DNA of 64,000 bases, from NCBI GenBank assembly GCA_024234675.1, contig JACKNU010000001.1, positions 372,001 to 436,000 of the forward strand, in the 5' to 3' direction. The notes beneath the pieces were generated by a model. It was not told where the DNA came from and ran no database searches. It saw nothing but the letters and a program-made list of their open reading frames with translations. The stretch comes from Pseudomonadales bacterium (GTDB lineage: Bacteria > Pseudomonadota > Gammaproteobacteria > Pseudomonadales > Halieaceae). Below are positions 10,394 through 20,786 of this stretch, one piece after another. The number at the start of each line of letters is the position of its first letter. Position 1 is the first letter of the stretch. The position numbers were made by a program, and so were the translations under genes.

Positions 10394-10464
10394 AGACCTT
10401 TTCCGCACAGCCCGGAGGCGGAGGTGGGTTGCTGACCTCGTTTGCAGGGTTACAGTAAGGTGCC

Positions 10465-11514
10465 TTATCCTGCCGCGGATCCGGCACCCGTCAACCTGCC
10501 TTTCAATCGCAGCGCCGGCTTCTCGACGTAGTACCACGAACAGACTGCCAGAACCATGGTGGCCGCGAATGTGACCAGGACGAGGAACCAGGGGTGCTGT
10601 GGCCCGAATATAAGAATATTGACCTGCGTCACCGGAAAAGCCCAGAGGTAGAGACCATAGGAAAAGTCGCCACGCTTTCCCAGGTCCGGTAATTTTAGAC
10701 GGCGGTGGAATGACAGATACAGCACCAGGTAGCTGAACCACAGTGCGTAGACCAGGTTGTACATCGCCCCCTTGAAACTGATGAAGACCAGGGCGCCCAG
10801 TAGCGCGACACCGATCCAGTGGTAGCTGATGCTGTCCCGGTTGACGTAGAACAAGGCCCCGAGCAGGAAGTACACGGCGAGTACCTCATGCTCCGGCCTG
10901 TAGAGCAGGAAAAAGTGTTCGGGAGAAAGGATGAACCAGATGACAATCACCAGCGCAAGCAGGTTGAAAACGGCCCGCCTGCGGATTACGCCCGCGACGC
11001 CCAGCAGGGCTACCAGTGCGTACATCCTGACTTCTACAGGCAAGGTCCATAGCGAACCGTTGACACCTCCCGCCCTGGGGTTATCCATAAAGACGCCGGG
11101 TAACCGGTGCATGATGTCGGGATATAACTTGGCATTGTATAGCAGGTAGTTCCACGTGCCCTGCTGAGTGAAGTAGGCGCCGGGTTCCAGCGTGGTCACC
11201 AGCGGCCCAAGTACCAACACGGTTAGCAGGAGGGTGACCCACAGAGCCGGAAATATTCGCAACGCCCTGGCTTCCAGGTACTGGATCAAACTACGGCGAT
11301 TATCGAAACTGCGGGTGACCAGGTACCCGGACAATACAAAAAACATGGCGACACCGATACCGGGCAACTTGGCCTGGTAGGCCGTTACGCCCTTGAGCCA
11401 CTGGGAAATTGGGTCATAACCGCCTCCCGGTCCCCCGCACAGAACAAAAGTGTGACCGAACAACACCAGGAAGGCGCCCAGGAATCGCAAAGTGTTGATA
11501 TTGTTGTTGTACAT
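10465..11514 (-). CDS. Acyltransferase family 3 (OafA/YrhL-like) integral membrane protein
   Basis: A 349-residue polytopic membrane protein with about ten hydrophobic segments and no large soluble C-terminal domain. The N-terminal motif LRFLGAFLVLFGH carries the conserved Arg and the catalytic His of acyltransferase-3 enzymes. FFVLSGYLVTRSF and SLWTLPVEVRMY are other family landmarks. Such proteins O-acetylate or O-acylate exported sugars (O-antigen, exopolysaccharide) or lipids. No polysaccharide genes lie nearby, so the acceptor is unknown. Base composition looks less G+C-rich than the flanking genes (by eye), and the gene sits alone between housekeeping genes, which hints at separate acquisition. 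Confidence 0.82.
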   Translation of the reverse strand: MYNNNINTLRFLGAFLVLFGHTFVLCGGPGGGYDPISQWLKGVTAYQAKLPGIGVAMFFVLSGYLVTRSFDNRRSLIQYLEARALRIFPALWVTLLLTVLVLGPLVTTLEPGAYFTQQGTWNYLLYNAKLYPDIMHRLPGVFMDNPRAGGVNGSLWTLPVEVRMYALVALLGVAGVIRRRAVFNLLALVIVIWFILSPEHFFLLYRPEHEVLAVYFLLGALFYVNRDSISYHWIGVALLGALVFISFKGAMYNLVYALWFSYLVLYLSFHRRLKLPDLGKRGDFSYGLYLWAFPVTQVNILIFGPQHPWFLVLVTFAATMVLAVCSWYYVEKPALRLKGRLTGAGSAAG

Positions 11515-11592
11515 ATCTTATCGCTAGCCCATGTCAGGCCCGGTTTGTGTCATCGAGCGCATCGCCGGCCGACCAGTAGGCAACACTAGTGC

Positions 11593-12975
11593 CTATAGTG
11601 TAAAGCGCGGCCCGCCGTGCATTTCCTCCAGCCCGGCCAGCAGCCGACCCACCTTGTCAAAGGTTTCCTGGTATTCCTGTTCCCAACTCGAGTCGGCCAC
11701 GATGCCGCCGCCGGCCCAGCAGTGCACTTCGGCGTTGCGGCACAGCAGCGTGCGGATGGCGATATTGCTGTCCATGCGTCCATCGGCGCTGATGTACAGC
11801 ACCGAACCGCAGTACACCTGGCGCGGATGAGGCTCCAGTTCGGCGATGACCTGCATCGCCCGGCGCTTGGGCGCGCCGGTGATCGAACCGCCGGGGAAAC
11901 TGTTTGCCAGCAGCTGCACGGCGCCGCAGTCGCCGCGCAGTTCGCCGCTGATAGTGCTCACCAGGTGGTGCACGGTGGGGAAGCTCTGCAGTTCGAACAA
12001 CCTGTCCACGTGGATGCTGCCCGGTGTGCAACTGCGCCCCAGGTCATTGCGCAGCAGGTCGACGATCATCAGGTTTTCCGCGCGATCCTTGTCCGCGCCG
12101 CGCAGTTCCTGCGCCGCCGCGCGATCCATTGCGCTGTCGGCATGGCGGGGGCGGGTACCCTTGATAGGAGATGTCTCCACGTGCTGCCCGTGGAGGGAGA
12201 TAAAGCGCTCCGGGGAGAGGCTCATCACGGCGCCGCCGTCCTCCAGCGTGAGATAGGCGGAGAAGGGCGCTGCCGCCACCTCTCGCAACACCCGATAGCC
12301 TTCCCAGGGGTCGCCACTATAGCCGCTGCTGAAGCGCTGGGCCAGGTTGACCTGGTAGCAGTCGCCCGCCTGGATATAGGCCTGTACGCGCCGGAAGGCC
12401 GCCGCGTACTGGGCTGCGGTAAAGTTGGCGCCGAACCTGCCTCGCAGCATGAAAGGCTCCCGGGCGGACCTGGGCGGGCGGGCCAGCATGGCCAACAGTT
12501 CCGCCCGCTGCCTGCTATCGACCCCGGGCTGGGCCACCAGCACCGAGCGCCGCAACAGGTGATCCTGCACCACGGCCCAGTGGTACGCCCCCAAAGTGGC
12601 GGGAAGGGCATCCGCCGGGTTGTCCTGCGGGTGCCTGACGCCGTGCAGGCCGTTGCCGCTATCGTAACCGATGCAACCCAGTATGCCCCCGCAGAAGGGG
12701 ATGTCGTGGGAGACCGGCTGTATGCCCGCGAAGTGCTGGTCGTGGAAAGCAGCCAGGCGCCGAAAGAACTGTTCACATTCCGGCTCGCCGGCACCGGGTG
12801 CGGGGGCGGCCAGGGTGGCGGCGGGCAGGGCGCTGAGAATATCAAAGCGGCCGCTGCTGGCATGGGGATAGCTGCTGTCCAGGAACGCGGCGCCGGGCAA
12901 TTCGCGCAGTTGCTCGAACAGCTCGCAACTGTCTGGCCGGTAGGGAATATCGTCCAGGTGAACGGACCTGCTCAT
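11593..12975 (-). CDS. pabB: Aminodeoxychorismate synthase component I (PabB)
   Basis: A 460-residue chorismate-utilising enzyme that makes 4-amino-4-deoxychorismate for folate synthesis, using ammonia from a PabA-type partner not found in this window. The decisive motif is PIKGTRPR, whose Lys is the PabB nucleophile (TrpE has Ala there). Also present are YQVNLAQRF, SLSPERF, DLLRNDLGR and PGGSITGAPKRRAM near the C terminus. The frame is open upstream to 13140 inside the next gene. ATG 12975 is chosen because conserved PabB sequence begins soon after. It is the last gene of a long leftward cluster and starts 16 bp after the DUF7931-type gene ends. Confidence 0.92.
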   Translation of the reverse strand: MSRSVHLDDIPYRPDSCELFEQLRELPGAAFLDSSYPHASSGRFDILSALPAATLAAPAPGAGEPECEQFFRRLAAFHDQHFAGIQPVSHDIPFCGGILGCIGYDSGNGLHGVRHPQDNPADALPATLGAYHWAVVQDHLLRRSVLVAQPGVDSRQRAELLAMLARPPRSAREPFMLRGRFGANFTAAQYAAAFRRVQAYIQAGDCYQVNLAQRFSSGYSGDPWEGYRVLREVAAAPFSAYLTLEDGGAVMSLSPERFISLHGQHVETSPIKGTRPRHADSAMDRAAAQELRGADKDRAENLMIVDLLRNDLGRSCTPGSIHVDRLFELQSFPTVHHLVSTISGELRGDCGAVQLLANSFPGGSITGAPKRRAMQVIAELEPHPRQVYCGSVLYISADGRMDSNIAIRTLLCRNAEVHCWAGGGIVADSSWEQEYQETFDKVGRLLAGLEEMHGGPRFTL

Positions 12976-12991
12976 GCCGGCAAGGGCTCTT

Positions 12992-13477
12992 CTAAAGCGA
13001 TAGGGTGCGCAGTTCGACATCCGGCGCGCTGTGCCGCCAGAGTTCCTCGAACAGCTCCAGGTGCTTGCGGGTGGAGGCGCGCGATCCCGGTTCGTAGAAG
13101 CCGTCGTGGTCGCTGCCACCAGGTTTGTACAGTACACCATCGCGGTCGCGGATCACCACGGTCTCGCCGTTCCAGTCCGGGTGTTCAGCCAGTTTTTGCA
13201 GCGCGATGGCGCTGGGCAGGCGCCGGGAGAGGTTGAGCAGCCGATGCCCCCGCGAGACCAGCGCCCGGGAATCGGCTATCAGGATGCGCACCGTAGTCTG
13301 CCGGCTGCGCCGTACCAGCGCCGTCAGGCTCGCGGCCAGCTGTTCATTGTCGAACGCCGCGTGATCGAGGTCCGGGCTGAGAATGCAGATATGGCGCAGG
13401 GCCTCGTCGCACAGTTGTATAGCCAGTTCGTCAAAGGGATGCGGGTAGGCCACCCCAGTGAGAAATTCATTCGACAT
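12992..13477 (-). CDS. Conserved hypothetical protein (DUF7931-type) next to roxA
   Basis: A 161-residue soluble protein with no signal peptide or membrane segment. I recognise it as the small conserved protein that accompanies roxA in Pseudomonas-like genomes, placed in the DUF7931 family from memory. It has an alternating strand/helix pattern with HICILSPDLDHAAFD, TVRILIADSRALVSRGHRLL and a C-terminal GFYEPGSRASTRKHLELFEELW. This pattern suggests a phospholipase-D-like half-domain, but no HKD motif is visible. It overlaps the end of roxA by 11 bp and is followed 16 bp later by pabB, so it is translated within the operon. Function is unknown. Confidence 0.7.
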   Translation of the reverse strand: MSNEFLTGVAYPHPFDELAIQLCDEALRHICILSPDLDHAAFDNEQLAASLTALVRRSRQTTVRILIADSRALVSRGHRLLNLSRRLPSAIALQKLAEHPDWNGETVVIRDRDGVLYKPGGSDHDGFYEPGSRASTRKHLELFEELWRHSAPDVELRTLSL

Positions 13478-14597
13478 GGATGCACCCCAGGGTCAGCAGA
13501 TGTTCGATTAATAGCCGGGTATCCGGGCGGTCCAGCGCCAGCCGCAGCGGGCGGCCGGCGAGGCGCCAGGTTTCGCACAACAGCAACAGATCGGGCAGTA
13601 TCGCGGCGCTGAACACCCGCGCCTCACCGTTGGCAAACACCACGATGCCGGCGGCTTCCTGCTGCCAGGCCAGCCGGGCGGCAGGGGACAGGGCGACAAG
13701 TTCGGGGCCCCTGGCCAGCAGGGCGGCGGCCCCGGCGAGATCCTCGTCGTCGCTGCCGGTATCGTAACGCGGCTCCGTCACCAGCTCGCCGAACCAGTGG
13801 TTGTCGCAGTCCTGGGCAAGGGCCGCCTGCAACTGGGCGGTCACCCGCTGCAGGTCGCGCGGCCGGATTTCACCGGCGCGGCTGGCGGGCTCGATATGGC
13901 TGTCGCTGTAGAACAGGTCTGGTTCCATTTTTGCGAGCAGTGAGTCGACCCAGCGGGAGACCATATCGTTGACCCGCGGCGCCCTGAAACCGATAGAAAA
14001 CGTCGTGCACTCGCCCTCGGCGATACCCCAGTGGGCCACGCCCGGAGGCAGGTAGAGCATGTCACCGGGTTCCAGCCGATACTCCTGTCGGCATTGGAAA
14101 TCGCGCAGCAGGCGCAATTCATCGTGGGGTAGCAGCGCTGTGTCCGCATCGCAGAGCTGGCCGATCCGCCAGCGGCGCACTCCCTCGCCCTGCAGCAGGA
14201 ATACGTCGTAGTTGTCGTAGTGGGGGCCGACGCTGCCGCCATCGACGGCGTAGCTGACCATGACATCGTCAACCCGCCAGCGGGGCAGGAAGTCGACCAG
14301 ATGGCGCAGGGCCGCCACGGCTTCGCTGTAGTGGTCCACCGCCTGTACCAGCAGGGTCCAGGGCACATTGCGCCGGAAGTCGGCCTCGCTGAAGGGGCCG
14401 TGGTGCAGCTGCCACTGCCGGTCGCGGTATTCGACGATGCGTGATTCGATGTCCTCCTCCAGCGCCAGGCCGGCCAGTTCAGCGGCGCTCAGGGGCGGCG
14501 AGAAATCGGCGATGGCGCGGCGGATAAGCAGTGGTTCGCGTTGCCAGTGGCGTGCCAGGAAGGCCTCTTTGTCGAGCTTGAGTTCCCCGGCAGACAC
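13467..14597 (-). CDS. roxA: Ribosomal protein uL16 3-hydroxylase (RoxA/YcfD)
   Basis: A 376-residue JmjC/cupin Fe(II)/2-oxoglutarate oxygenase that hydroxylates an arginine of ribosomal protein uL16. The iron triad is visible as His126 and Asp128 in GPHYDNYD and His189 in LPPGVAHWG. The C-terminal half (~230-376) matches the dimerisation/winged-helix part of YcfD. The N-terminal block EAFLARHWQREPLLIRRA is typical of the family. It begins 1 bp after the purB stop on the same strand and overlaps the next gene by 11 bp, so it sits inside a translationally coupled cluster. Confidence 0.92.
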   Translation of the reverse strand: MSAGELKLDKEAFLARHWQREPLLIRRAIADFSPPLSAAELAGLALEEDIESRIVEYRDRQWQLHHGPFSEADFRRNVPWTLLVQAVDHYSEAVAALRHLVDFLPRWRVDDVMVSYAVDGGSVGPHYDNYDVFLLQGEGVRRWRIGQLCDADTALLPHDELRLLRDFQCRQEYRLEPGDMLYLPPGVAHWGIAEGECTTFSIGFRAPRVNDMVSRWVDSLLAKMEPDLFYSDSHIEPASRAGEIRPRDLQRVTAQLQAALAQDCDNHWFGELVTEPRYDTGSDDEDLAGAAALLARGPELVALSPAARLAWQQEAAGIVVFANGEARVFSAAILPDLLLLCETWRLAGRPLRLALDRPDTRLLIEHLLTLGCIHVE

Positions 14598-14598
14598 G

Positions 14599-15984
<1,386 letters not shown>

Positions 15985-15999
15985 TTACAGGGGTTCAGT

Positions 16000-16644
16000 T
16001 TACACCAGGCCCAGACCGCGTGACAGTTGCTGGCAGGTTTCCAGCAGCTTGCGGCGCTGCATGATCAGCTTCCAGCGGCGGCCACCCAGTTGGCGCCAGA
16101 GATAGGCCGAGCGTATGCCCGCCAGCAGCAGGGCGCGAATAATGTCTGCGTTGCGGCTGTTTTCCAGGTGCTGGGCGCTGCCGGTGACCTTGATACGAAA
16201 ACGCAGCTTGCTGAGCGTATCCTGGTAAATACCGGAGACGCTGTGACAGATGTCGTTGACGTGAGCGGCAAAGTGCTCGGCGCGAAAACTGGCGTGCTCC
16301 AGGCGGGAGTGTACCACCGACATCATCGCGGGATCGGTGGCGAACTTGCGCTCCAGGTAGAGCATGGCAAACACGTAGCGGGCCAGATCCCGGTTTTCGT
16401 CGGCCTGGCGGCTGGCCAGCAGGCTGGCGAGATTGTTGAGCCCCAGCTTGACGCCGGCGACGCCGCCGAATACTTCCTCCACCGAATCCGCCTCGAACAT
16501 GAACAGGCTGTGGATGGAAGGCGTCAGGAACTCCAGCGGATAGCTGCCGGTCTTGGACACCTGGTCCACCAGCCTGGCGGCCTGGGCCACGCCGGCCAGG
16601 GCGAGGGTCTGCTGCTGCAGTGGCGACAGGGCGCTGGCACTCAT
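16000..16644 (-). CDS. hflD: High frequency lysogenization protein HflD homologue
   Basis: A 214-residue all-helical HflD/YcfC-family protein, known in E. coli as a membrane-associated factor that binds phage lambda CII. It shows the family's long amphipathic helices: [20 protein letters not shown], ESLLxx-like [13 protein letters not shown], and a basic C terminus [16 protein letters not shown]. Start ATG 16644 overlaps the mnmA stop by 4 bp (ATGA). The frame remains open upstream within mnmA but has no family similarity there. The mnmA-hflD-purB order is widespread, so the cellular role is probably tied to housekeeping rather than phage. Confidence 0.9.
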   Translation of the reverse strand: MSASALSPLQQQTLALAGVAQAARLVDQVSKTGSYPLEFLTPSIHSLFMFEADSVEEVFGGVAGVKLGLNNLASLLASRQADENRDLARYVFAMLYLERKFATDPAMMSVVHSRLEHASFRAEHFAAHVNDICHSVSGIYQDTLSKLRFRIKVTGSAQHLENSRNADIIRALLLAGIRSAYLWRQLGGRRWKLIMQRRKLLETCQQLSRGLGLV

Positions 16645-17735
16645 GTGGCCGCCCGCTCGATCACGCCACCACCCAGGCAGCAGTCGCCGCGGTAGAAGAC
16701 CACCGATTGCCCCGGGGTCACCGCCCGCTGCGGCTGCTCGAATTCCACCCGACAGCCCCTGGCCGCGGGGAATATCGTGCAGGCCTGGTCCGCCTGGCGG
16801 TAGCGCACCTTGGCGCTGCAGCTCAAGGGCAGTGCCGGGGCCTCTCCCGCAATCCACATGAGCTCACCGGTGTAGAGTGTGGACTTGAACAGGGCCGGAT
16901 GTTCATTGCCCTGGGCGACCAGCAACACGTTGTGCTGCAGGTCCTTGTCGACCACGTACCAGGGCTCGTCGCCGTGGTTGGCCAGTCCGCCGATGCCCAG
17001 CCCCTGGCGCTGGCCGATGGTGTGGTACATCAGGCCGCTGTGCTGTCCCAGGTATTCGCCCTCCAGGCTGTGGATCTCCCCGGGCTGCGCCGGCAGGTAC
17101 TGCTGCAGGAAGTCGCGAAAGCGGCGCTCGCCGATAAAACAGATGCCGGTGGAATCTTTCTTTTTCGCGGTGACCAACTGGTGCCGCCGGGCGATGTCAC
17201 GCACTTCGGGCTTGGGAATGGCGCCCACGGGGAACAGGGTTTGCTCCAGCTCGGTGTGGCCCACCGCATGCAGGAAGTAGCTCTGGTCCTTGTTGTCGTC
17301 CAGTCCCTTCAGCAGCGTGCCCTTGCCCTGCCTTTCACCGCGGCGCGCGTAGTGGCCGGTGGCGATGAAATCGGCGCCCAGCTGCCGGGCGTACTCCAGG
17401 AAGGCCTTGAACTTGATTTCGCGATTGCACAGGATGTCGGGGTTGGGCGTGCGGCCGGCGCGGTATTCTGCCAGGAAATGCTCGAACACGTTATCCCAGT
17501 ACTCGGCGGCGAAGTTGGCGCCGTGTAGCGTGATACCCAGACTGTCGGCCACCGCCCGGGCATCGGCGAAATCCTCTTTCGCGGTGCAGTACTCGGTGCC
17601 GTCGTCTTCCTCCCAGTTCTTCATGAACAGGCCTTCCACGCGATAGCCCTGCTCCCGCAGCAGCAGTGCCGCCACGGAGGAGTCCACGCCGCCGGACATA
17701 CCGACGATCACTTTGCTGGCAGAGTTCAGGCTCAT
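16641..17735 (-). CDS. mnmA: tRNA 2-thiouridine(34) synthase MnmA
   Basis: A 364-residue enzyme that thiolates wobble uridine-34 of tRNA-Lys, -Glu and -Gln with sulfur relayed from IscS through the Tus system. It has the PP-loop ATP site [11 protein letters not shown] near residue 14, the catalytic Cys in [12 protein letters not shown], the second catalytic Cys in [12 protein letters not shown], and the C-terminal beta-barrel ending in [13 protein letters not shown]. The start ATG overlaps the nudJ stop by 4 bp and the stop overlaps the hflD start by 4 bp. This places it in the centre of a chain of ATGA-type junctions. Confidence 0.96.
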   Translation of the reverse strand: MSLNSASKVIVGMSGGVDSSVAALLLREQGYRVEGLFMKNWEEDDGTEYCTAKEDFADARAVADSLGITLHGANFAAEYWDNVFEHFLAEYRAGRTPNPDILCNREIKFKAFLEYARQLGADFIATGHYARRGERQGKGTLLKGLDDNKDQSYFLHAVGHTELEQTLFPVGAIPKPEVRDIARRHQLVTAKKKDSTGICFIGERRFRDFLQQYLPAQPGEIHSLEGEYLGQHSGLMYHTIGQRQGLGIGGLANHGDEPWYVVDKDLQHNVLLVAQGNEHPALFKSTLYTGELMWIAGEAPALPLSCSAKVRYRQADQACTIFPAARGCRVEFEQPQRAVTPGQSVVFYRGDCCLGGGVIERAAT

Positions 17736-18184
17736 TGGCTGTAAATCAGGTCCAGGGGGTAACAGATGTCCCGGCGGTGCAGCTCGATACTCGCCAGCAC
17801 CAACGGGCTGCGCATTCTAGCAGAGTTGGCGCGAATTGCCTCGTAATCCAGCCAGTGCACGGCGTGGATGTCCGCATCCAGTATGGCGTCGGCCACCGGG
17901 CCGATCGGCGCCGCGAGAAAAGTGGTGCGATAGTAGGTGATATCGTTGCCGGGCGCGGTGTACAGGGCCACCCCCAGGATGCCCTGCAGGCGCACCTCCC
18001 AGCCGGTTTCTTCCAGGGTTTCACGCAGGGCCGCCGCGGCCAGGGTCTCACCCTGCTCCAGGTGGCCCGCGGGCTGGTTGAAGACCAGTTCGCCGCTGTG
18101 CTTGTCGCGCTCCTCCACCAGCAGGTAGCGACCCCCGCGGGCAATCACGGTGGCGACCGTCACGTGGGGCTGCCATGCGGTCAT
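17732..18184 (-). CDS. nudJ: Nudix phosphatase NudJ
   Basis: A 150-residue Nudix hydrolase like E. coli NudJ, which removes phosphate from HMP-pyrophosphate/thiamine pyrophosphate and nucleoside tri- and diphosphates. The complete Nudix box runs [20 protein letters not shown] and is followed by TGW, with all catalytic Glu residues kept. [19 protein letters not shown] precedes it. Start ATG 18184 overlaps the rluE stop by 4 bp; the frame is open upstream inside rluE but unrelated there. The order rluE-nudJ-mnmA is conserved in many gammaproteobacteria. Confidence 0.93.
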   Translation of the reverse strand: MTAWQPHVTVATVIARGGRYLLVEERDKHSGELVFNQPAGHLEQGETLAAAALRETLEETGWEVRLQGILGVALYTAPGNDITYYRTTFLAAPIGPVADAILDADIHAVHWLDYEAIRANSARMRSPLVLASIELHRRDICYPLDLIYSQ

Positions 18185-18789
18185 CTGCGCCTCCCGCGGC
18201 GCGGGCGCCGCTGTTGTTCGCTGCGGCCGGGCCCGGTGCCGGCGGGTGGCGACAGCTCCCGGCGCAGGAACTGCCCCGGACCCAGCTGGCCCAGTTCCCA
18301 GTCGCCTATACGGATGCGCACCAGGCGCAGGGTGGGGAAGCCCACGGCGGCAGTCATCCTGCGCACCTGGCGATTGCGCCCCTCGCGTATGGTCAATTCC
18401 AGCCAGCTGTCGGGGATGGATTGCCGCCAGCGCACCGGCGGGTCCCGCGGCCACAGCCCGGGCGGGTCTATGCGCCGGGCCCGGGCGGGCAGGGTGGGGC
18501 CATCCTTGAGTTCCACGCCCGCCGCCAGGGCGGCCAGCGCCCGCTCGTCGATCTCGCCCTCCACCTGCGCCTGGTAGGTTTTCCACAACTTGTGGCGCGG
18601 GTTGGCGATCTGCTGTTGCAGGGCGCCGTCATCGGTCAGCAGCAGCAGCCCCTCGGAGTCGTAATCCAGGCGCCCCGCGGGCCGGAAACCCGGCGCCGCG
18701 AGATAGTCTGCCAGGGTGGCGCGCCCCGCCGCGTCGGTGAACTGGCTCAGCACCCGAAAAGGCTTGTTGAATAAAATGATGCTTGCCAT
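18181..18789 (-). CDS. rluE: 23S rRNA pseudouridine(2457) synthase RluE
   Basis: A 202-residue RsuA-family pseudouridine synthase modifying U2457 of 23S rRNA. The catalytic Asp is in GRLDYDSEGLLLLTDDG and the second motif is REGRNRQVRRMTAAVGFPTLRL. It lacks the N-terminal S4 domain found in RsuA/RluB, as expected for RluE. The C-terminal ~25 residues are Arg/Pro-rich and probably disordered. Start ATG 18789 (MASIILFNKPF) fits the family, although the frame is open 42 bp further. It is the first gene of the leftward cluster and diverges from icd across a 171 bp gap. Confidence 0.92.
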   Translation of the reverse strand: MASIILFNKPFRVLSQFTDAAGRATLADYLAAPGFRPAGRLDYDSEGLLLLTDDGALQQQIANPRHKLWKTYQAQVEGEIDERALAALAAGVELKDGPTLPARARRIDPPGLWPRDPPVRWRQSIPDSWLELTIREGRNRQVRRMTAAVGFPTLRLVRIRIGDWELGQLGPGQFLRRELSPPAGTGPGRSEQQRRPRRGRRR

Positions 18790-18869
18790 AACAAAACCGG
18801 ACTTTACAGGAACACTGGTCGTGGCGGGCATAAAATCCCGGCGCCCGCCGACTGAATCGGCCCTAATCG

Positions 18870-18878
18870 TGCTACACT
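18870..18878 (+). promoter_or_regulatory. Candidate extended -10 promoter for icd
   Basis: TGCTACACT matches an extended -10 element (TGn followed by TACACT, 4 of 6 to TATAAT), 83 bp before the chosen icd start. No good -35 hexamer is visible at 16-18 bp; the closest is around ACTGAA. The position inside the rluE-icd divergent gap makes it plausible. Confidence 0.4.
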
Positions 18879-18960
18879 GTGCGCCGTTTTACCAATGGTG
18901 ATCGCGTACCGGTGTCACCGGGACACTACAGCAAAACTAACAGCAGCAATGGAGCAAACT

Positions 18961-20214
<1,254 letters not shown>

Positions 20215-20231
20215 AACGCGCCAGGTGCGCT

Positions 20232-20261
20232 AAAGCCCCTGGTCTCCGGGGGCTTTTTTTT
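20232..20261 (+). terminator. Intrinsic terminator after icd
   Basis: A perfect hairpin: AAAGCCCC (20232-20239) pairs with GGGGCTTT (20249-20256), and the stem continues through TGG/CCG with a TCT loop. It is followed directly by a run of eight T (20254-20261). It ends icd transcription and insulates clpS. Confidence 0.92.
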
Positions 20262-20333
20262 GCCCGTTCGGCACGGCTGGCAGCGCCGGGGAAAGCGCTT
20301 GCCGCGGTGCTCATGCAAGCGCGGCACCTGCCA

Positions 20334-20360
20334 TTGCCCCCTGTTGAATTCCCGTATAAT
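20334..20360 (+). promoter_or_regulatory. Candidate sigma-70 promoter for clpS-clpA
   Basis: A consensus TATAAT at 20355-20360 follows TTGCCC (20334-20339) at a short 15 bp spacing; ATTGCC one base to the left gives 16 bp. It lies after the icd terminator and just upstream of clpS. The predicted start point (about 20366-20367) coincides with an ATG. Confidence 0.6.
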
Positions 20361-20366
20361 GTAACC

Positions 20367-20393
20367 ATGTACAAGGTTTGCGATGCCCGATGA
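20367..20393 (+). other. Possible leaderless 8-codon mini-ORF ahead of clpS
   Basis: ATG at 20367 sits seven bases after TATAAT, where transcription would begin, so it could be read as a leaderless start. It encodes MYKVCDAR and its TGA (20391-20393) overlaps an in-frame clpS ATG at 20390 in an ATGA junction. The arrangement may be chance. Confidence 0.2.
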
Positions 20394-20398
20394 GAGAG

Positions 20399-20767
20399 AT
20401 GGCAGCAGTGACAGATATTCGCCGCAGTGACGGCGTGCGTATGAGCAAGGAAGAACAGGGCGGCTCCGACGGCAGCCTCGCCCTGCAGGAATCCAAACCT
20501 GAACTAAAGCGCCCGCCACTGTTCAAAGTAGTATTGATCAACGACGACTATACTCCCATGGAGTTCGTGGTCGAAGTGCTGGAAGTGTTCTTCAGGATGA
20601 ACAGGGAACAGGCTACCCACGTCATGCTCACGGTACATACCAAAGGCAAGGGAGTATGCGGGATCTATACCCGGGACATCGCCGAAACCAAGGCGGCCCA
20701 GGTAAACCAGTACGCTCGGGAAAACGAACATCCACTGTTGTGTGAGATCGAGGCATCGGAGGGCTGA
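20399..20767 (+). CDS. clpS: ATP-dependent Clp protease adaptor ClpS
   Basis: The N-recognin that delivers proteins with Leu, Phe, Trp or Tyr N termini to ClpAP. The core [20 protein letters not shown] contains the Asn-Asp-Asp and Met residues lining the N-degron pocket. [21 protein letters not shown] and HPLLCEIE complete the domain. The start is uncertain: 20399 (122 residues, purine-rich GAGAGAG directly upstream), 20390 (overlaps the stop of a mini-ORF) and 20441 (MSKEEQGG, closest to the beginning of many homologues but without a visible ribosome site) are all in frame. clpA follows after 19 bp with its own GGGAG site. Confidence 0.93.
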   Translation: MAAVTDIRRSDGVRMSKEEQGGSDGSLALQESKPELKRPPLFKVVLINDDYTPMEFVVEVLEVFFRMNREQATHVMLTVHTKGKGVCGIYTRDIAETKAAQVNQYARENEHPLLCEIEASEG

Positions 20768-20786
20768 ACAGCCCGGGAGCGCTTGT

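Noticed and set aside
11617..13236. 539-codon plus-strand open frame opposite pabB
   Set aside because: It is an antisense shadow of a G+C-rich gene with no recognisable domains; similar long shadows occur opposite many genes here.
13682..13695. GGGGACAGGGC sequence as a third dispersed repeat
   Set aside because: It lies within roxA coding sequence and lacks the CACCTATTT continuation; best explained by G+C-rich codons.
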